From Burkholderiales bacterium (GTDB taxonomy: Bacteria > Pseudomonadota > Gammaproteobacteria > Burkholderiales > Casimicrobiaceae): a DNA stretch of 5,903 nt. The notes beneath the pieces are model-generated. The model saw only the letters and a list, made by a program, of their open reading frames with translations, did not search any database and had not been told where the DNA came from. Below, in pieces: positions 1-5,010 of this stretch; the stretch's first letter is position 1; the number at the start of each line of letters is the position of its first letter. The stretch covers positions 1-5,903 of the forward strand of contig JAITBX010000018.1 of NCBI GenBank assembly GCA_031283405.1, written 5' to 3'. The position numbers were made by a program, and so were the translations under genes.

Positions 1-390
1 CTCAAATATTTTGACGGTTCGCTGGCGAAGATCGAGCGTGTGCCGCCGCACCTCCGCGAGTTGTACGCGACCGCGTTTGAGATCGAACCGCGCTGGATCG
101 TCGAAGCGGGATCGCGTCGGCAAAAATGGATCGATCAGGCGCAAAGCCTCAACATCTACATGGCGGGCGCGTCGGGCAAAAAACTTGACGATACCTACAA
201 GCTTGCTTGGACGAAGGGACTGAAAACAACTTACTACCTGCGGGCGCTGGCCGTCAGTTCCGCCGAAAAATCGACCGGTCGCGGCGGCGAATTGAATGCG
301 GTATCGGCGCACGCCTATGTTGCTGCCGCAGAAGATGCCGCGCCGAAGTTTTGTGCAATTGACGACCCAACGTGTGAGGCTTGCCAATAA
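1..390 (+). CDS. nrdA: Ribonucleoside-diphosphate reductase alpha subunit, C-terminal end (partial)
   Basis: The gene enters from the left edge, and only its last 129 residues are present. NrdA is the catalytic subunit of class I ribonucleotide reductase; it reduces ribonucleoside diphosphates to deoxyribonucleotides in the cytoplasm. Seen here: the conserved stretch QKWIDQAQSLN (visible residues 41-51), then GLKTTYYLRA with a Tyr-Tyr pair at visible residues 78-79. By family knowledge this pair matches the radical-transfer tyrosines Tyr730/Tyr731 of E. coli NrdA. The tail ends DDPTCEACQ; its Cys pair (C125, C128 of the visible part) fits the C-terminal cysteines that re-reduce the active site after each turnover. 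Spacing is C-x2-C rather than the C-x4-C of E. coli. nrdB follows after 55 bp on the same strand, so the two are probably co-transcribed. The promoter lies outside the window. Confidence 0.95.
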   Translation, partial: LKYFDGSLAKIERVPPHLRELYATAFEIEPRWIVEAGSRRQKWIDQAQSLNIYMAGASGKKLDDTYKLAWTKGLKTTYYLRALAVSSAEKSTGRGGELNAVSAHAYVAAAEDAAPKFCAIDDPTCEACQ

Positions 391-445
391 ACAGGATTCA
401 GCGAGCGGAAAATCGAACATTATCTAATCAGAAACGGAAAATTCC

Positions 446-1543
446 ATGTTGACTTTTGAAGAAGTGGCCGCTCCGAACGCGGCCGACCGCGCGATGGCCG
501 AAGCGGCGGCAAAACATATCGAAACCCGCCGTGTGCGCGTCGAAGATAAACGCATCATCAACGGCAAGGCCGATGTCAATCAGCTCGTGCCGTTCAAATA
601 CAACTGGGCGTGGGACAAATATCTGGCGGGTTGCGCAAACCATTGGATGCCGCAGGAAGTGAACATGCAACGCGACATCGAACTGTGGAAGAATCCGAAC
701 GGCTTGACCGACGACGAACGACTCATCGTCATCCGCAACCTCGGTTTTTTCTCAACCGCCGATTCCCTCGCGGCGAACAACATCGTACTCGGCACTTACC
801 GTCACATCACTGCGCCGGAGTGCCGTCAGTATCTTCTTCGGCAGGCCTTCGACGAAGCGATTCATACTCACGCCTATCAATACATTGTTGAAAGTCTGGG
901 GCTCGACGAAGGAGAAATTTTCAACGCCTATCACGAAATCAAATCGATCGCGGAAAAAGACGCATTCCTGATGCCGTTCATCGATACGCTGACCGATCCC
1001 GGCTTCAAAACCGGAACGCTCGAAAACGATCAGAAACTGTTGAAATCGCTGATCGTCTTCGCCTGCATTATGGAAGGATTGTTCTTCTACGTCGGCTTCG
1101 TGCAAATTCTGGCGCTTGGTCGCCAGAACAAACTGGTCGGCGCGTCCGAACAATACCAATACATTCTGCGCGACGAATCGATGCACTGCAACTTCGGCAT
1201 CGACATGATTAACACGATCAAACTCGAAAATCCGCACTTATGGACGTCCGAATTCAGGCAGGGAATCGGCAGTCTTATCAGGAAAGCGGTTGATCTTGAA
1301 TACGCCTACGCGGAAGACACCATGCCGCGCGGCGTGTTGGGTCTCAATGCGTCGATGTTCAAAGAATACCTGCGCTTCATTGCCAACCGGCGCTGCCAGC
1401 AGATCGGCCTCGATCCGCTTTTCCCCGGCGCTGATAATCCATTTCCGTGGATGTCGGAAGTCATCGACCTAAAGAAAGAAAAGAATTTCTTCGAGACGCG
1501 GGTGACGGAGTATCAAACGGGCGGAACGTTGAGTTGGGATTGA
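446..1543 (+). CDS. nrdB: Ribonucleoside-diphosphate reductase beta subunit (class Ia type)
   Basis: This complete 365-residue ferritin-like protein generates and stores the radical used by NrdA. All expected metal ligands can be assigned by alignment to the family: D106 (TADSL), E137 and H140 (DEAIH), E210 (CIMEG), E244 and H247 (RDESMH). Y144, four residues after H140, matches the radical tyrosine Y122 of E. coli, so this is not the Phe-bearing class Ic form. W67 (NHWMP) fits the radical-path Trp, and Y356 in the flexible tail fits the interface Tyr. The C-terminus (YQTGGTLSWD) would be the tail that docks on NrdA. The ATG at 446 has a weak GGAAA ribosome site about five bases upstream and no earlier in-frame start of note. 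It lies 55 bp after nrdA and is the last gene of that unit; a repeat-rich gap follows. Nothing looks damaged. Confidence 0.97.
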   Translation: MLTFEEVAAPNAADRAMAEAAAKHIETRRVRVEDKRIINGKADVNQLVPFKYNWAWDKYLAGCANHWMPQEVNMQRDIELWKNPNGLTDDERLIVIRNLGFFSTADSLAANNIVLGTYRHITAPECRQYLLRQAFDEAIHTHAYQYIVESLGLDEGEIFNAYHEIKSIAEKDAFLMPFIDTLTDPGFKTGTLENDQKLLKSLIVFACIMEGLFFYVGFVQILALGRQNKLVGASEQYQYILRDESMHCNFGIDMINTIKLENPHLWTSEFRQGIGSLIRKAVDLEYAYAEDTMPRGVLGLNASMFKEYLRFIANRRCQQIGLDPLFPGADNPFPWMSEVIDLKKEKNFFETRVTEYQTGGTLSWD

Positions 1544-1565
1544 CAGGAATCAGGTATCAGGAAAG

Positions 1566-1634
1566 CCCCTTTTGAAAGGGCACTGATAACTTTTATTATA
1601 CAATAAAAAGTTATCAGTGCCCTCCTTGGAGGGG
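1566..1634. repeat. Long nested palindrome after nrdB
   Basis: The core arms are 1577-1597 and 1602-1623. They are complementary over about 21 bp except for one extra T/A in a T-run, with a 4-base loop (ATAC). Outside the core, CCCC (1566-1569) faces GGGG (1631-1634) across a poorly paired step. Each flank is itself a small palindrome: CCCTTT-TG-AAAGGG on the left and CCTCC-TT-GGAGG on the right. It starts about 20 bp after the nrdB stop. It could fold in RNA and protect or end the nrdAB transcript, or be a mobile palindromic repeat; the sequence does not decide between these. Confidence 0.75.
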
Positions 1635-1647
1635 AATGGGATCAGAT

Positions 1648-1674
1648 GTAGGGGCGGTCGCCCTCGACCGCCCG
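1648..1674 (+). repeat. GTAGGGG stem-loop repeat, copy 1
   Basis: GTAGGGG is followed by a perfect 9-bp stem (1652-1660 with 1665-1673) and a CCCT loop, ending CCCG and then CAAAAA. It shares head and tail sequence with five other copies in the window. It is part of a longer composite unit (1621-1687) that recurs at 4121-4190. Confidence 0.8.
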
Positions 1675-1737
1675 CAAAAACGATGCAACCTCCCCATGTC
1701 CACATGGACACGGCACGACGACGAGCGCTGCCTCCTT

Positions 1738-1818
1738 CGTCATTCTGCGCGGAGCGAAGCGGAGTCACAGAATCCATGTCGCTTTTTTTCGGATTCTGCG
1801 ACTTTGCGCAGAATGACG
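1738..1818. repeat. Large imperfect inverted repeat
   Basis: The outer arms are a perfect 13-bp match: CGTCATTCTGCGC at 1738-1750 against 1806-1818. The inner arms CAGAATCC (1768-1775) and GGATTCTG (1791-1798) also pair perfectly and extend to 12 bp with one mismatch. The left side carries an unpaired GGAGCGAAGCGGA insert. The loop is 15 bases and contains seven T residues. No coding role is seen. The form fits an interspersed non-autonomous palindromic element. Confidence 0.7.
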
Positions 1819-1846
1819 GCAATTGGTTGCGGGTCTATGTTTTTGA

Positions 1847-1873
1847 CGGGACGCCGAAGGCGGCGTCCCCTAC
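1847..1873 (-). repeat. GTAGGGG stem-loop repeat, copy 2
   Basis: Read on the minus strand it begins GTAGGGG, forms a perfect 9-bp stem (1848-1856 with 1861-1869, loop of 4), and ends CCCGTCAAAAA. The CAAAAA tail is therefore shared with copies 1 and 5. Confidence 0.75.
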
Positions 1874-1879
1874 GAATGG

Positions 1880-1904
1880 CGGGCGACTGCAGGTCGCCCC
1901 TGTA
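1880..1904 (-). repeat. GTAGGGG stem-loop repeat, copy 3
   Basis: A 7-bp stem (1881-1887 with 1893-1899) encloses a TGCAG loop. On the minus strand it reads GGGGCGACCTGCAGTCGCCCG, with TACA in place of GTAG at the head. It lies only 6 bp from copy 2 in the same orientation. Confidence 0.7.
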
Positions 1905-1945
1905 CCCGCCGCATGCTCTTTCGCTCTTTCCGCAGCGCGGCGATT

Positions 1946-1973
1946 TTGTTATGGGTGACGGGTAAGGTAAACT
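1946..1973 (+). promoter_or_regulatory. Possible promoter of hinT-tatABC
   Basis: TTGTTA (1946-1951) and TAAACT (1968-1973) are separated by 16 bp. Each matches four of six consensus positions for a sigma-70 type promoter. The placement gives a 5' leader of roughly 20 bases before the hinT start and lies just past the repeat block. This is a by-eye call on weak boxes. Confidence 0.35.
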
Positions 1974-2002
1974 AGCGACGGGTTTGTAAAAAGGAGCGCG
2001 CG

Positions 2003-2359
2003 ATGAGTAGCCCAGACGATTGTATTTTTTGCAAGATCATTCGCGGGGAAATCCCTGCCGGAAAGGTGTACGAGGACGATGACGTTCTGGCGTTTCTCGA
2101 CATCAAGCCAGTGGCGCCGGTTCACGTTCTGGTAATTCCCAAAAAGCATATTGCGTCATTGACGCAAGTGGACAAGACAGACGCGCTACTTTTAGGCAAA
2201 ATGTTAGCTTTGGCGCCGGCGCTGGCGGTTGCTCAGGGAGCCGATGACGGCTTTCGGATCATCATCAACGCCGGGCGGGTTGGGATGCAGGAAGTGCCGC
2301 ATCTGCACATTCATATCATCGGCGGGTCTCATCCTTTGGGGCCAATGTTGGCGCGATGA
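2003..2359 (+). CDS. hinT: HIT family purine nucleoside phosphoramidase (HinT-like)
   Basis: This is a complete 118-residue protein. HIT proteins of this branch hydrolyse the P-N bond of AMP-linked substrates such as adenosine phosphoramidates, in the cytoplasm. Seen: the N-terminal CIFCKIIRGEIP signature with C7 and C10, the KPVAPVHVLVIPKKHI strand (residues 35-50), N89 in IINAG, and the active-site triad motif HLHIHII with H100, H102 and H104. H102 would be the nucleophile by position. C7, C10, H50 and H100 might bind zinc as in some relatives, which is inference. The start is set by AAGGAG (1991-1996), six bases before the ATG. tatA follows 42 bp later on the same strand. HIT genes next to tatABC are common in betaproteobacteria, usually with hisI/hisE upstream; those are absent here. 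Confidence 0.95.
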   Translation: MSSPDDCIFCKIIRGEIPAGKVYEDDDVLAFLDIKPVAPVHVLVIPKKHIASLTQVDKTDALLLGKMLALAPALAVAQGADDGFRIIINAGRVGMQEVPHLHIHIIGGSHPLGPMLAR

Positions 2360-2367
2360 TGAAAAAA

Positions 2368-2381
2368 GACGCGAAGGCGTC
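2368..2381 (+). other. Small hairpin between hinT and tatA
   Basis: GACGC-GAAG-GCGTC gives a perfect 5-bp GC-rich stem with a four-base loop, ending eight bases before the tatA AAGGAG. There is no following T-run, so it is not a terminator. It could mark an RNA processing or stability point in the operon. Confidence 0.4.
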
Positions 2382-2401
2382 GGTGATTTAAGGAGAAGTC
2401 G

Positions 2402-2647
2402 ATGTTTAGTGGTTTTGGCAGTGTTTGGCACTGGTTGATCTTGTTGCTGGTGGTGGTGCTGGTGTTCGGCACCAAGAAATTGAGCACGATGGGCAGCGAT
2501 CTCGGCAAAGCCGTCAAGGGCTTCAAGGAAGGCATGAAGGACGCCACCAGCGAAGAAACGAACGAGGCGGAAGCGCAGAAGAAAATCGTCGGCCAGACTT
2601 TCGAGGCCGACGAAGCGGTCAAAGAAAACGACAAGACGCGCGCGTAG
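2402..2647 (+). CDS. tatA: Twin-arginine translocase subunit TatA
   Basis: TatA is the pore-forming subunit of the Tat system, which moves folded proteins with twin-arginine signal peptides across the inner membrane. The 81-residue product has the expected plan: a short N-terminus, one membrane helix (about residues 8-22, WHWLILLLVVVLVF), the hinge F22-G23, then an amphipathic helix (TKKLSTMGSDLGKAVKGFKEGM, 24-45) and a charged, disordered tail. H10 supplies the polar residue near the start of the helix. The GS-WHWLI start and the VFGTKKL hinge distinguish it from TatB, which has GPKRLP. AAGGAG (2390-2395) lies six bases before the ATG. The 42-bp gap from hinT holds a small hairpin, and the gap to tatB holds a larger one. 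Confidence 0.95.
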   Translation: MFSGFGSVWHWLILLLVVVLVFGTKKLSTMGSDLGKAVKGFKEGMKDATSEETNEAEAQKKIVGQTFEADEAVKENDKTRA

Positions 2648-2667
2648 CGCGATAAAAAATCAGGCGG

Positions 2668-2700
2668 GAGCGCGTTCGGGGGTTTGCGAAGGACGCGCTC
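2668..2700 (+). other. Hairpin between tatA and tatB
   Basis: GAGCGCGT (2668-2675) and ACGCGCTC (2693-2700) pair perfectly over 8 bp. The 17-base loop, together with the first stem base, contains the only good purine-rich ribosome-site-like sequence upstream of tatB (GAAGGA, 2688-2693). There is no T-run. In RNA it might lower tatB translation relative to tatA; this is inference. Confidence 0.45.
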
Positions 2701-2713
2701 AACGTCCGTTCTT

Positions 2714-3283
2714 ATGTTCGATTTCAGCTTTTCGGAACTTCTTGTTGTCGCCGTCGTGGCGATGATCGTTATCGGCCCCAAGCGCTTGCCCAAGACGGTG
2801 CGCACACTGGGGCTTTTGCTGGGGCGGGCGCAACGCTACGTCAGCAGTATCAAAGCCGACATTCAGCGTGAGATGGAACTGGAAGAATTGCAAAAGGTTC
2901 GGGAATCGGTGCAGGGCATCAGTCGGGACATCAAGCAATCCATACAGTCTGTCGCGCAGGAAACCGAAAAAGCAGCGAAGCAAACGGAAGTCGGCGCGCG
3001 CGAGAAAGGCGAGGAGTTGAATCGCATCGCCGAGGATAAAGCCGCAGTAGATAACCCAACGGATAACACAACTGACAAGCTCGCAGCGCAGAGTGAAAAA
3101 ACGCCGGTTGAAAACGCGCCGCTCAAAGCGCCGGATCATGCTGTTTCGGCAGCTTCGGTGATGGCGGCGACAGGCATCAAGGCCGAGCCGCAAATCACGG
3201 TTCCGGCGTTTTTGCAAGGCGAGGTCGAATTGAGCATTCCCGAGGCCTCATCGGTATCTTCGCAAAAACCGGAGGCGCGATGA
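2714..3283 (+). CDS. tatB: Twin-arginine translocase subunit TatB
   Basis: TatB works with TatC as the receptor for twin-arginine signal peptides. The product has 189 residues. The ATG at 2714 is chosen because it gives MFDFSFSELL, which matches the family start (MFDIGFSEL in E. coli) with E8 conserved. A TTG at 2684 would add ten residues (MRRTRSTSVL) that look unlike TatB. One membrane helix spans about residues 5-20, followed by the hinge G21-P22 (IGPKRLP). A long amphipathic, charged helix (about 23-110, likely coiled) and a low-complexity acidic tail complete it. No good ribosome site lies close to the ATG; GAAGGA is 20 bases upstream and inside a hairpin, so translation may be weak or coupled. 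The stop overlaps the tatC start by ATGA. Confidence 0.93.
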   Translation: MFDFSFSELLVVAVVAMIVIGPKRLPKTVRTLGLLLGRAQRYVSSIKADIQREMELEELQKVRESVQGISRDIKQSIQSVAQETEKAAKQTEVGAREKGEELNRIAEDKAAVDNPTDNTTDKLAAQSEKTPVENAPLKAPDHAVSAASVMAATGIKAEPQITVPAFLQGEVELSIPEASSVSSQKPEAR

Positions 3284-4050
3284 GCGAACCGGAACAGATC
3301 ACCCGACAGGAAACTTTCATCTCGCACCTGATCGAGTTGCGCAGTCGCTTGCTGCGTTCGATCGTCGCCATTCTTGTCGCGTTTGTGGCCTTGTTCTATT
3401 GGGCAAAAGACATTTACGCTTTTCTGGCGCATCCGCTGATGGCGGCGCTGCCGCAAGGCGCGTCCATGATTGCCACCGAAGTGACGGCGCCGTTCTTCGT
3501 GCCGCTGAAAGTGACACTGATGGTGGCGTTTCTGATCGTGCTGCCGTATGTGCTTTGGCAACTGTGGGCATTCATCGCTCCCGGCTTGTATCAGAACGAA
3601 AAGAAAATGGTGATTCCGGTCATGCTGTCGAGCCTCGTCCTGTTTTTCCTCGGGATGGCGTTCGCTTATTTCGTCGTTTTTCCGGTGGCCTTCAAGTTTT
3701 TCGCCAGCGTCACGCCGGAAGGCGTCAGCATGATGACGGATATCGACAAATATCTGGGCTTTGTTCTGCGAATGTTTCTGGCTTTCGGCGTGACGTTTGA
3801 AACGCCGGTGATCGTGATGGTGCTGGTCTATACGAACATCGTGACGCTGGCGCAACTCAAACACTCCCGCCCCTACATCATCGTCGGCGCGTTTGCTCTG
3901 GCGGCGGTATTCACGCCGCCCGACGTGTTGTCGCAGCTTTTCTTGGCCTTCCCGCTGTGGTTCCTTTTCGAGCTTGGACTGCTTTTATCGCGCTTCATCA
4001 CGAGCCGAAAGGCGCCGAGCGATGAGGCAGCCGCGCCGGCGTCGGAGTGA
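3280..4050 (+). CDS. tatC: Twin-arginine translocase subunit TatC
   Basis: TatC is the six-helix inner-membrane receptor that binds the twin-arginine signal peptide and organises TatA and TatB. The 256-residue product is full length. Family motifs are clear: SHLIELRSRLL near the N-terminus (E19 and R21), the periplasmic loop with TEVTAPFFVPLK (66-77), LWAFIAPGLYQNEKK with E107 (E103 of E. coli, signal peptide contact), FGVTFETPV with E174 (E170 of E. coli), and the VFTPPDVLSQ turn (210-219). Hydrophobic segments lie at about 27-45, 73-100, 112-136, 157-183, 198-211 and 217-238. The start overlaps the tatB stop (ATGA, 3280-3283). GGAGG (3271-3275) sits four bases before it, so translation is likely coupled. 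It ends the operon. Confidence 0.97.
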   Translation: MSEPEQITRQETFISHLIELRSRLLRSIVAILVAFVALFYWAKDIYAFLAHPLMAALPQGASMIATEVTAPFFVPLKVTLMVAFLIVLPYVLWQLWAFIAPGLYQNEKKMVIPVMLSSLVLFFLGMAFAYFVVFPVAFKFFASVTPEGVSMMTDIDKYLGFVLRMFLAFGVTFETPVIVMVLVYTNIVTLAQLKHSRPYIIVGAFALAAVFTPPDVLSQLFLAFPLWFLFELGLLLSRFITSRKAPSDEAAAPASE

Positions 4051-4068
4051 GGGGCAGGGAGCAGGGTC

Positions 4069-4092
4069 GTAGGGACGGCATTCTGCCGCCCG
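4069..4092 (+). repeat. GTAGGGG stem-loop repeat, copy 4 (diverged)
   Basis: It starts GTAGGGA and forms CGGCA-TTC-TGCCG (4076-4080 with 4084-4088). GG/CC pairs continue the stem beyond one A/C mismatch. It ends CCCG and then CAACAC rather than CAAAAA. It is the least typical copy and begins 18 bp after the tatC stop. Confidence 0.6.
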
Positions 4093-4120
4093 CAACACTA
4101 CTCCGGCGCTTCGCTCCACT

Positions 4121-4190
4121 CCTCCACAGGAGGGGAATAAGGCAGAGTCGTAGGGGCGACCTGTGGTCGCCCGTCAAAAATCAGGATGCA
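4121..4190 (+). repeat. Composite repeat unit, second copy (first at 1621-1687)
   Basis: The two units share the same order of blocks: CCTCC, a 2-3 base spacer, GGAGGGGAAT, about 12 variable bases, GTAGGGGCG, a stem-loop, CCCG, CAAAAA and GATGCA. The stem-loop arms differ in sequence between copies but still pair, so the structure is kept while the sequence has changed. The unit contains GTAGGGG copy 5. Confidence 0.7.
4150..4173 (+). repeat. GTAGGGG stem-loop repeat, copy 5
   Basis: A perfect 8-bp stem (GGGCGACC 4154-4161 with GGTCGCCC 4165-4172) has a TGT loop and is followed by GTCAAAAA. With copies 3 and 6 it supports the consensus GGGGCGAYCTG followed by TCGCCCG. Confidence 0.8.
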
Positions 4191-4236
4191 AGAATCAGGC
4201 GCCAAAGGAAAAACCGCAGGCGTGACGCATGCTTTT

Positions 4237-4282
4237 CCCTCTCCCCTTGTGGAAGAGGGCGATCTGAAGGCGCGGGAGAGGG
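4237..4282. repeat. Inverted repeat CCCTCTCCC / GGGAGAGGG
   Basis: Perfect 9-bp arms (4237-4245 and 4274-4282) are separated by 28 bases. An alternative inner partner, AGAGGG (4254-4259), could pair with CCCTCT instead. It ends about 100 bp before sspA and no T-run follows. It looks like another interspersed palindromic repeat rather than a terminator. Confidence 0.5.
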
Positions 4283-4315
4283 TACGGGCGAGTGGTTTTC
4301 CGGCGTCGTAAAGGG

Positions 4316-4352
4316 TAAAATGGCAAATTTAGCGTTTGTCGATAATGATAAT
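4316..4352 (+). promoter_or_regulatory. Possible sspA promoter region
   Basis: After the repeats the sequence becomes AT-rich. Candidate -10 boxes are TAAAAT (4316-4321) and GATAAT (4341-4346 and 4347-4352), each matching five of six consensus positions. None has a good -35 box at the usual distance, so I cannot choose between them. This gap is the natural place for a promoter, since tatC ends more than 300 bases upstream. Confidence 0.3.
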
Positions 4353-4384
4353 AATTGTCGGCTCTATCTGGAGATAACCCGCAA

Positions 4385-4984
4385 ATGATGACCCTTTATT
4401 CCGGGACGACTGACCCGTTCAGTCAGCGTTGCCGCATCGTGCTCTATGAAAAAGGAATGGATTTTCAAGTCGTTGATGTCGATCTCGAAAAAAAATCGGA
4501 AGACATCGCGCTGATGAATCCTTACAACGAAGTGCCGGTGCTGGTCGAACGCGACCTGATCCTGCACGAATCGAACATCATCAACGAGTACATCGACGAG
4601 CGTTTTCCGCATCCGCAACTGATGCCGCCCGATCCGGTTATGCGCGCCCGCGCCCGTTATTTCCTCTTTCGCTTTGAAAAAGAAATTTTCTCTCATATCG
4701 GCGAACTCGAAGGCAAGAGCGTCAAGAATCAGGAGAAAGCGCGCGCGCATGTGCGCGATGTGCTGCTGCAAATGATCCCGATGTTTGCTAAGCACAAATA
4801 CCTGCTCGGCGAAGAATATTCAATGCTCGACGTGGCGTTGACGCCGTTGCTGTGGCGGCTCGACTATTACGGCATCGAATTGCCCAAGCAAGCGATGCCG
4901 CTGATGAAATACGCAGAGCGACTGTTTTCGCGCCCCGCATTCTCCGAAGCGTTGACCTCCGCCGAGCGCGGCATGCGCAAGTAA
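4385..4984 (+). CDS. sspA: Stringent starvation protein A (GST fold, RNA polymerase-associated)
   Basis: SspA has a glutathione-transferase fold but acts by binding RNA polymerase and changing promoter choice during starvation and stress. The 199-residue product has an N-terminal thioredoxin-like domain (about 1-80: MMTLYSGTTDPFSQRCRIVL, then NEVPVL with the cis-Pro at P51, then HES at 61-63) and a C-terminal helical domain (about 85-195, including LLGEEYSMLDVALTPLLWRL). The surface motif P75-H76-P77 in DERFPHPQLMP matches the Pro-His-Pro patch needed for SspA function in E. coli. The ATG at 4385 is preferred: GGAGA (4370-4374) lies ten bases upstream, the next ATG (4388) is further away, and a TTG at 4355 has no support. 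sspB starts 26 bp after the stop. Confidence 0.95.
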   Translation: MMTLYSGTTDPFSQRCRIVLYEKGMDFQVVDVDLEKKSEDIALMNPYNEVPVLVERDLILHESNIINEYIDERFPHPQLMPPDPVMRARARYFLFRFEKEIFSHIGELEGKSVKNQEKARAHVRDVLLQMIPMFAKHKYLLGEEYSMLDVALTPLLWRLDYYGIELPKQAMPLMKYAERLFSRPAFSEALTSAERGMRK

Positions 4985-5010
4985 GCAGAACCGCTGACCG
5001 CAATACGGCC

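Larger units (their letters stand above)
1544..2002. repeat. Gene-free, repeat-rich gap between nrdB and hinT
   Basis: No convincing gene lies in these 459 bases. The open frames that cross it start within repeats and show no protein family features. In order it holds a long nested palindrome (1566-1634), a GTAGGGG stem-loop in plus orientation (1648-1674), a large imperfect inverted repeat (1738-1818), and two GTAGGGG stem-loops in minus orientation placed almost back to back (1847-1873 and 1880-1904). The last 60 bases hold the likely hinT promoter and ribosome site. No classical terminator (GC stem followed by a T-run) is evident after nrdB, although the first palindrome could slow or end transcription. 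Confidence 0.8.
4051..4384. repeat. Gene-free, repeat-rich gap between tatC and sspA
   Basis: No gene is supported in these 334 bases; a frame opening at 4047 runs through repeats and has no family features. It contains two GTAGGGG stem-loops (4069-4092 and 4150-4173), a composite repeat shared with the nrdB-hinT gap (4121-4190), an inverted repeat of pyrimidine/purine runs (4237-4282), and finally an AT-rich stretch likely to hold the sspA promoter. In many betaproteobacteria petABC (cytochrome bc1) lies just upstream of sspA; no remnant of it can be read here. Confidence 0.8.

Noticed and set aside
137..151. Unusual class Ic (tyrosine-free) ribonucleotide reductase
   Set aside because: Y144 of NrdB is present four residues after the DEAIH ligands, so the ordinary tyrosyl-radical type is the better reading (the relevant codons lie near 854-877).
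752..1237. Minus-strand open frame of 161 codons opposite nrdB
   Set aside because: It is a shadow of nrdB, whose every metal ligand is conserved in the plus frame.
1648..1904. CRISPR array
   Set aside because: The repeats are palindromic elements in mixed orientation with irregular spacing and diverged stems, and there are no regular unique spacers or cas genes.
1617..1965. Open frames across the nrdB-hinT gap on both strands
   Set aside because: They run through palindromic repeats, have no ribosome site in a sensible place, and their translations show no protein family or composition like the neighbouring genes.
3136..3864. Long minus-strand open frame of 242 codons opposite tatB and tatC
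   Set aside because: Its His/Arg/Gln-rich translation is the usual shadow of a hydrophobic membrane protein gene on the other strand; TatB and TatC are certain.
4047..4388. Open frame of 113 codons between tatC and sspA
   Set aside because: It begins inside the tatC stop region and reads through three repeat families; the translation is low-complexity and Arg-rich with no recognisable domain.
4852..5010. Upstream extension of the sspB frame into sspA
   Set aside because: It would overlap sspA by more than 130 bases and add an Arg/Ala-rich segment unlike SspB; the ATG at 5011 gives a sensible N-terminus.
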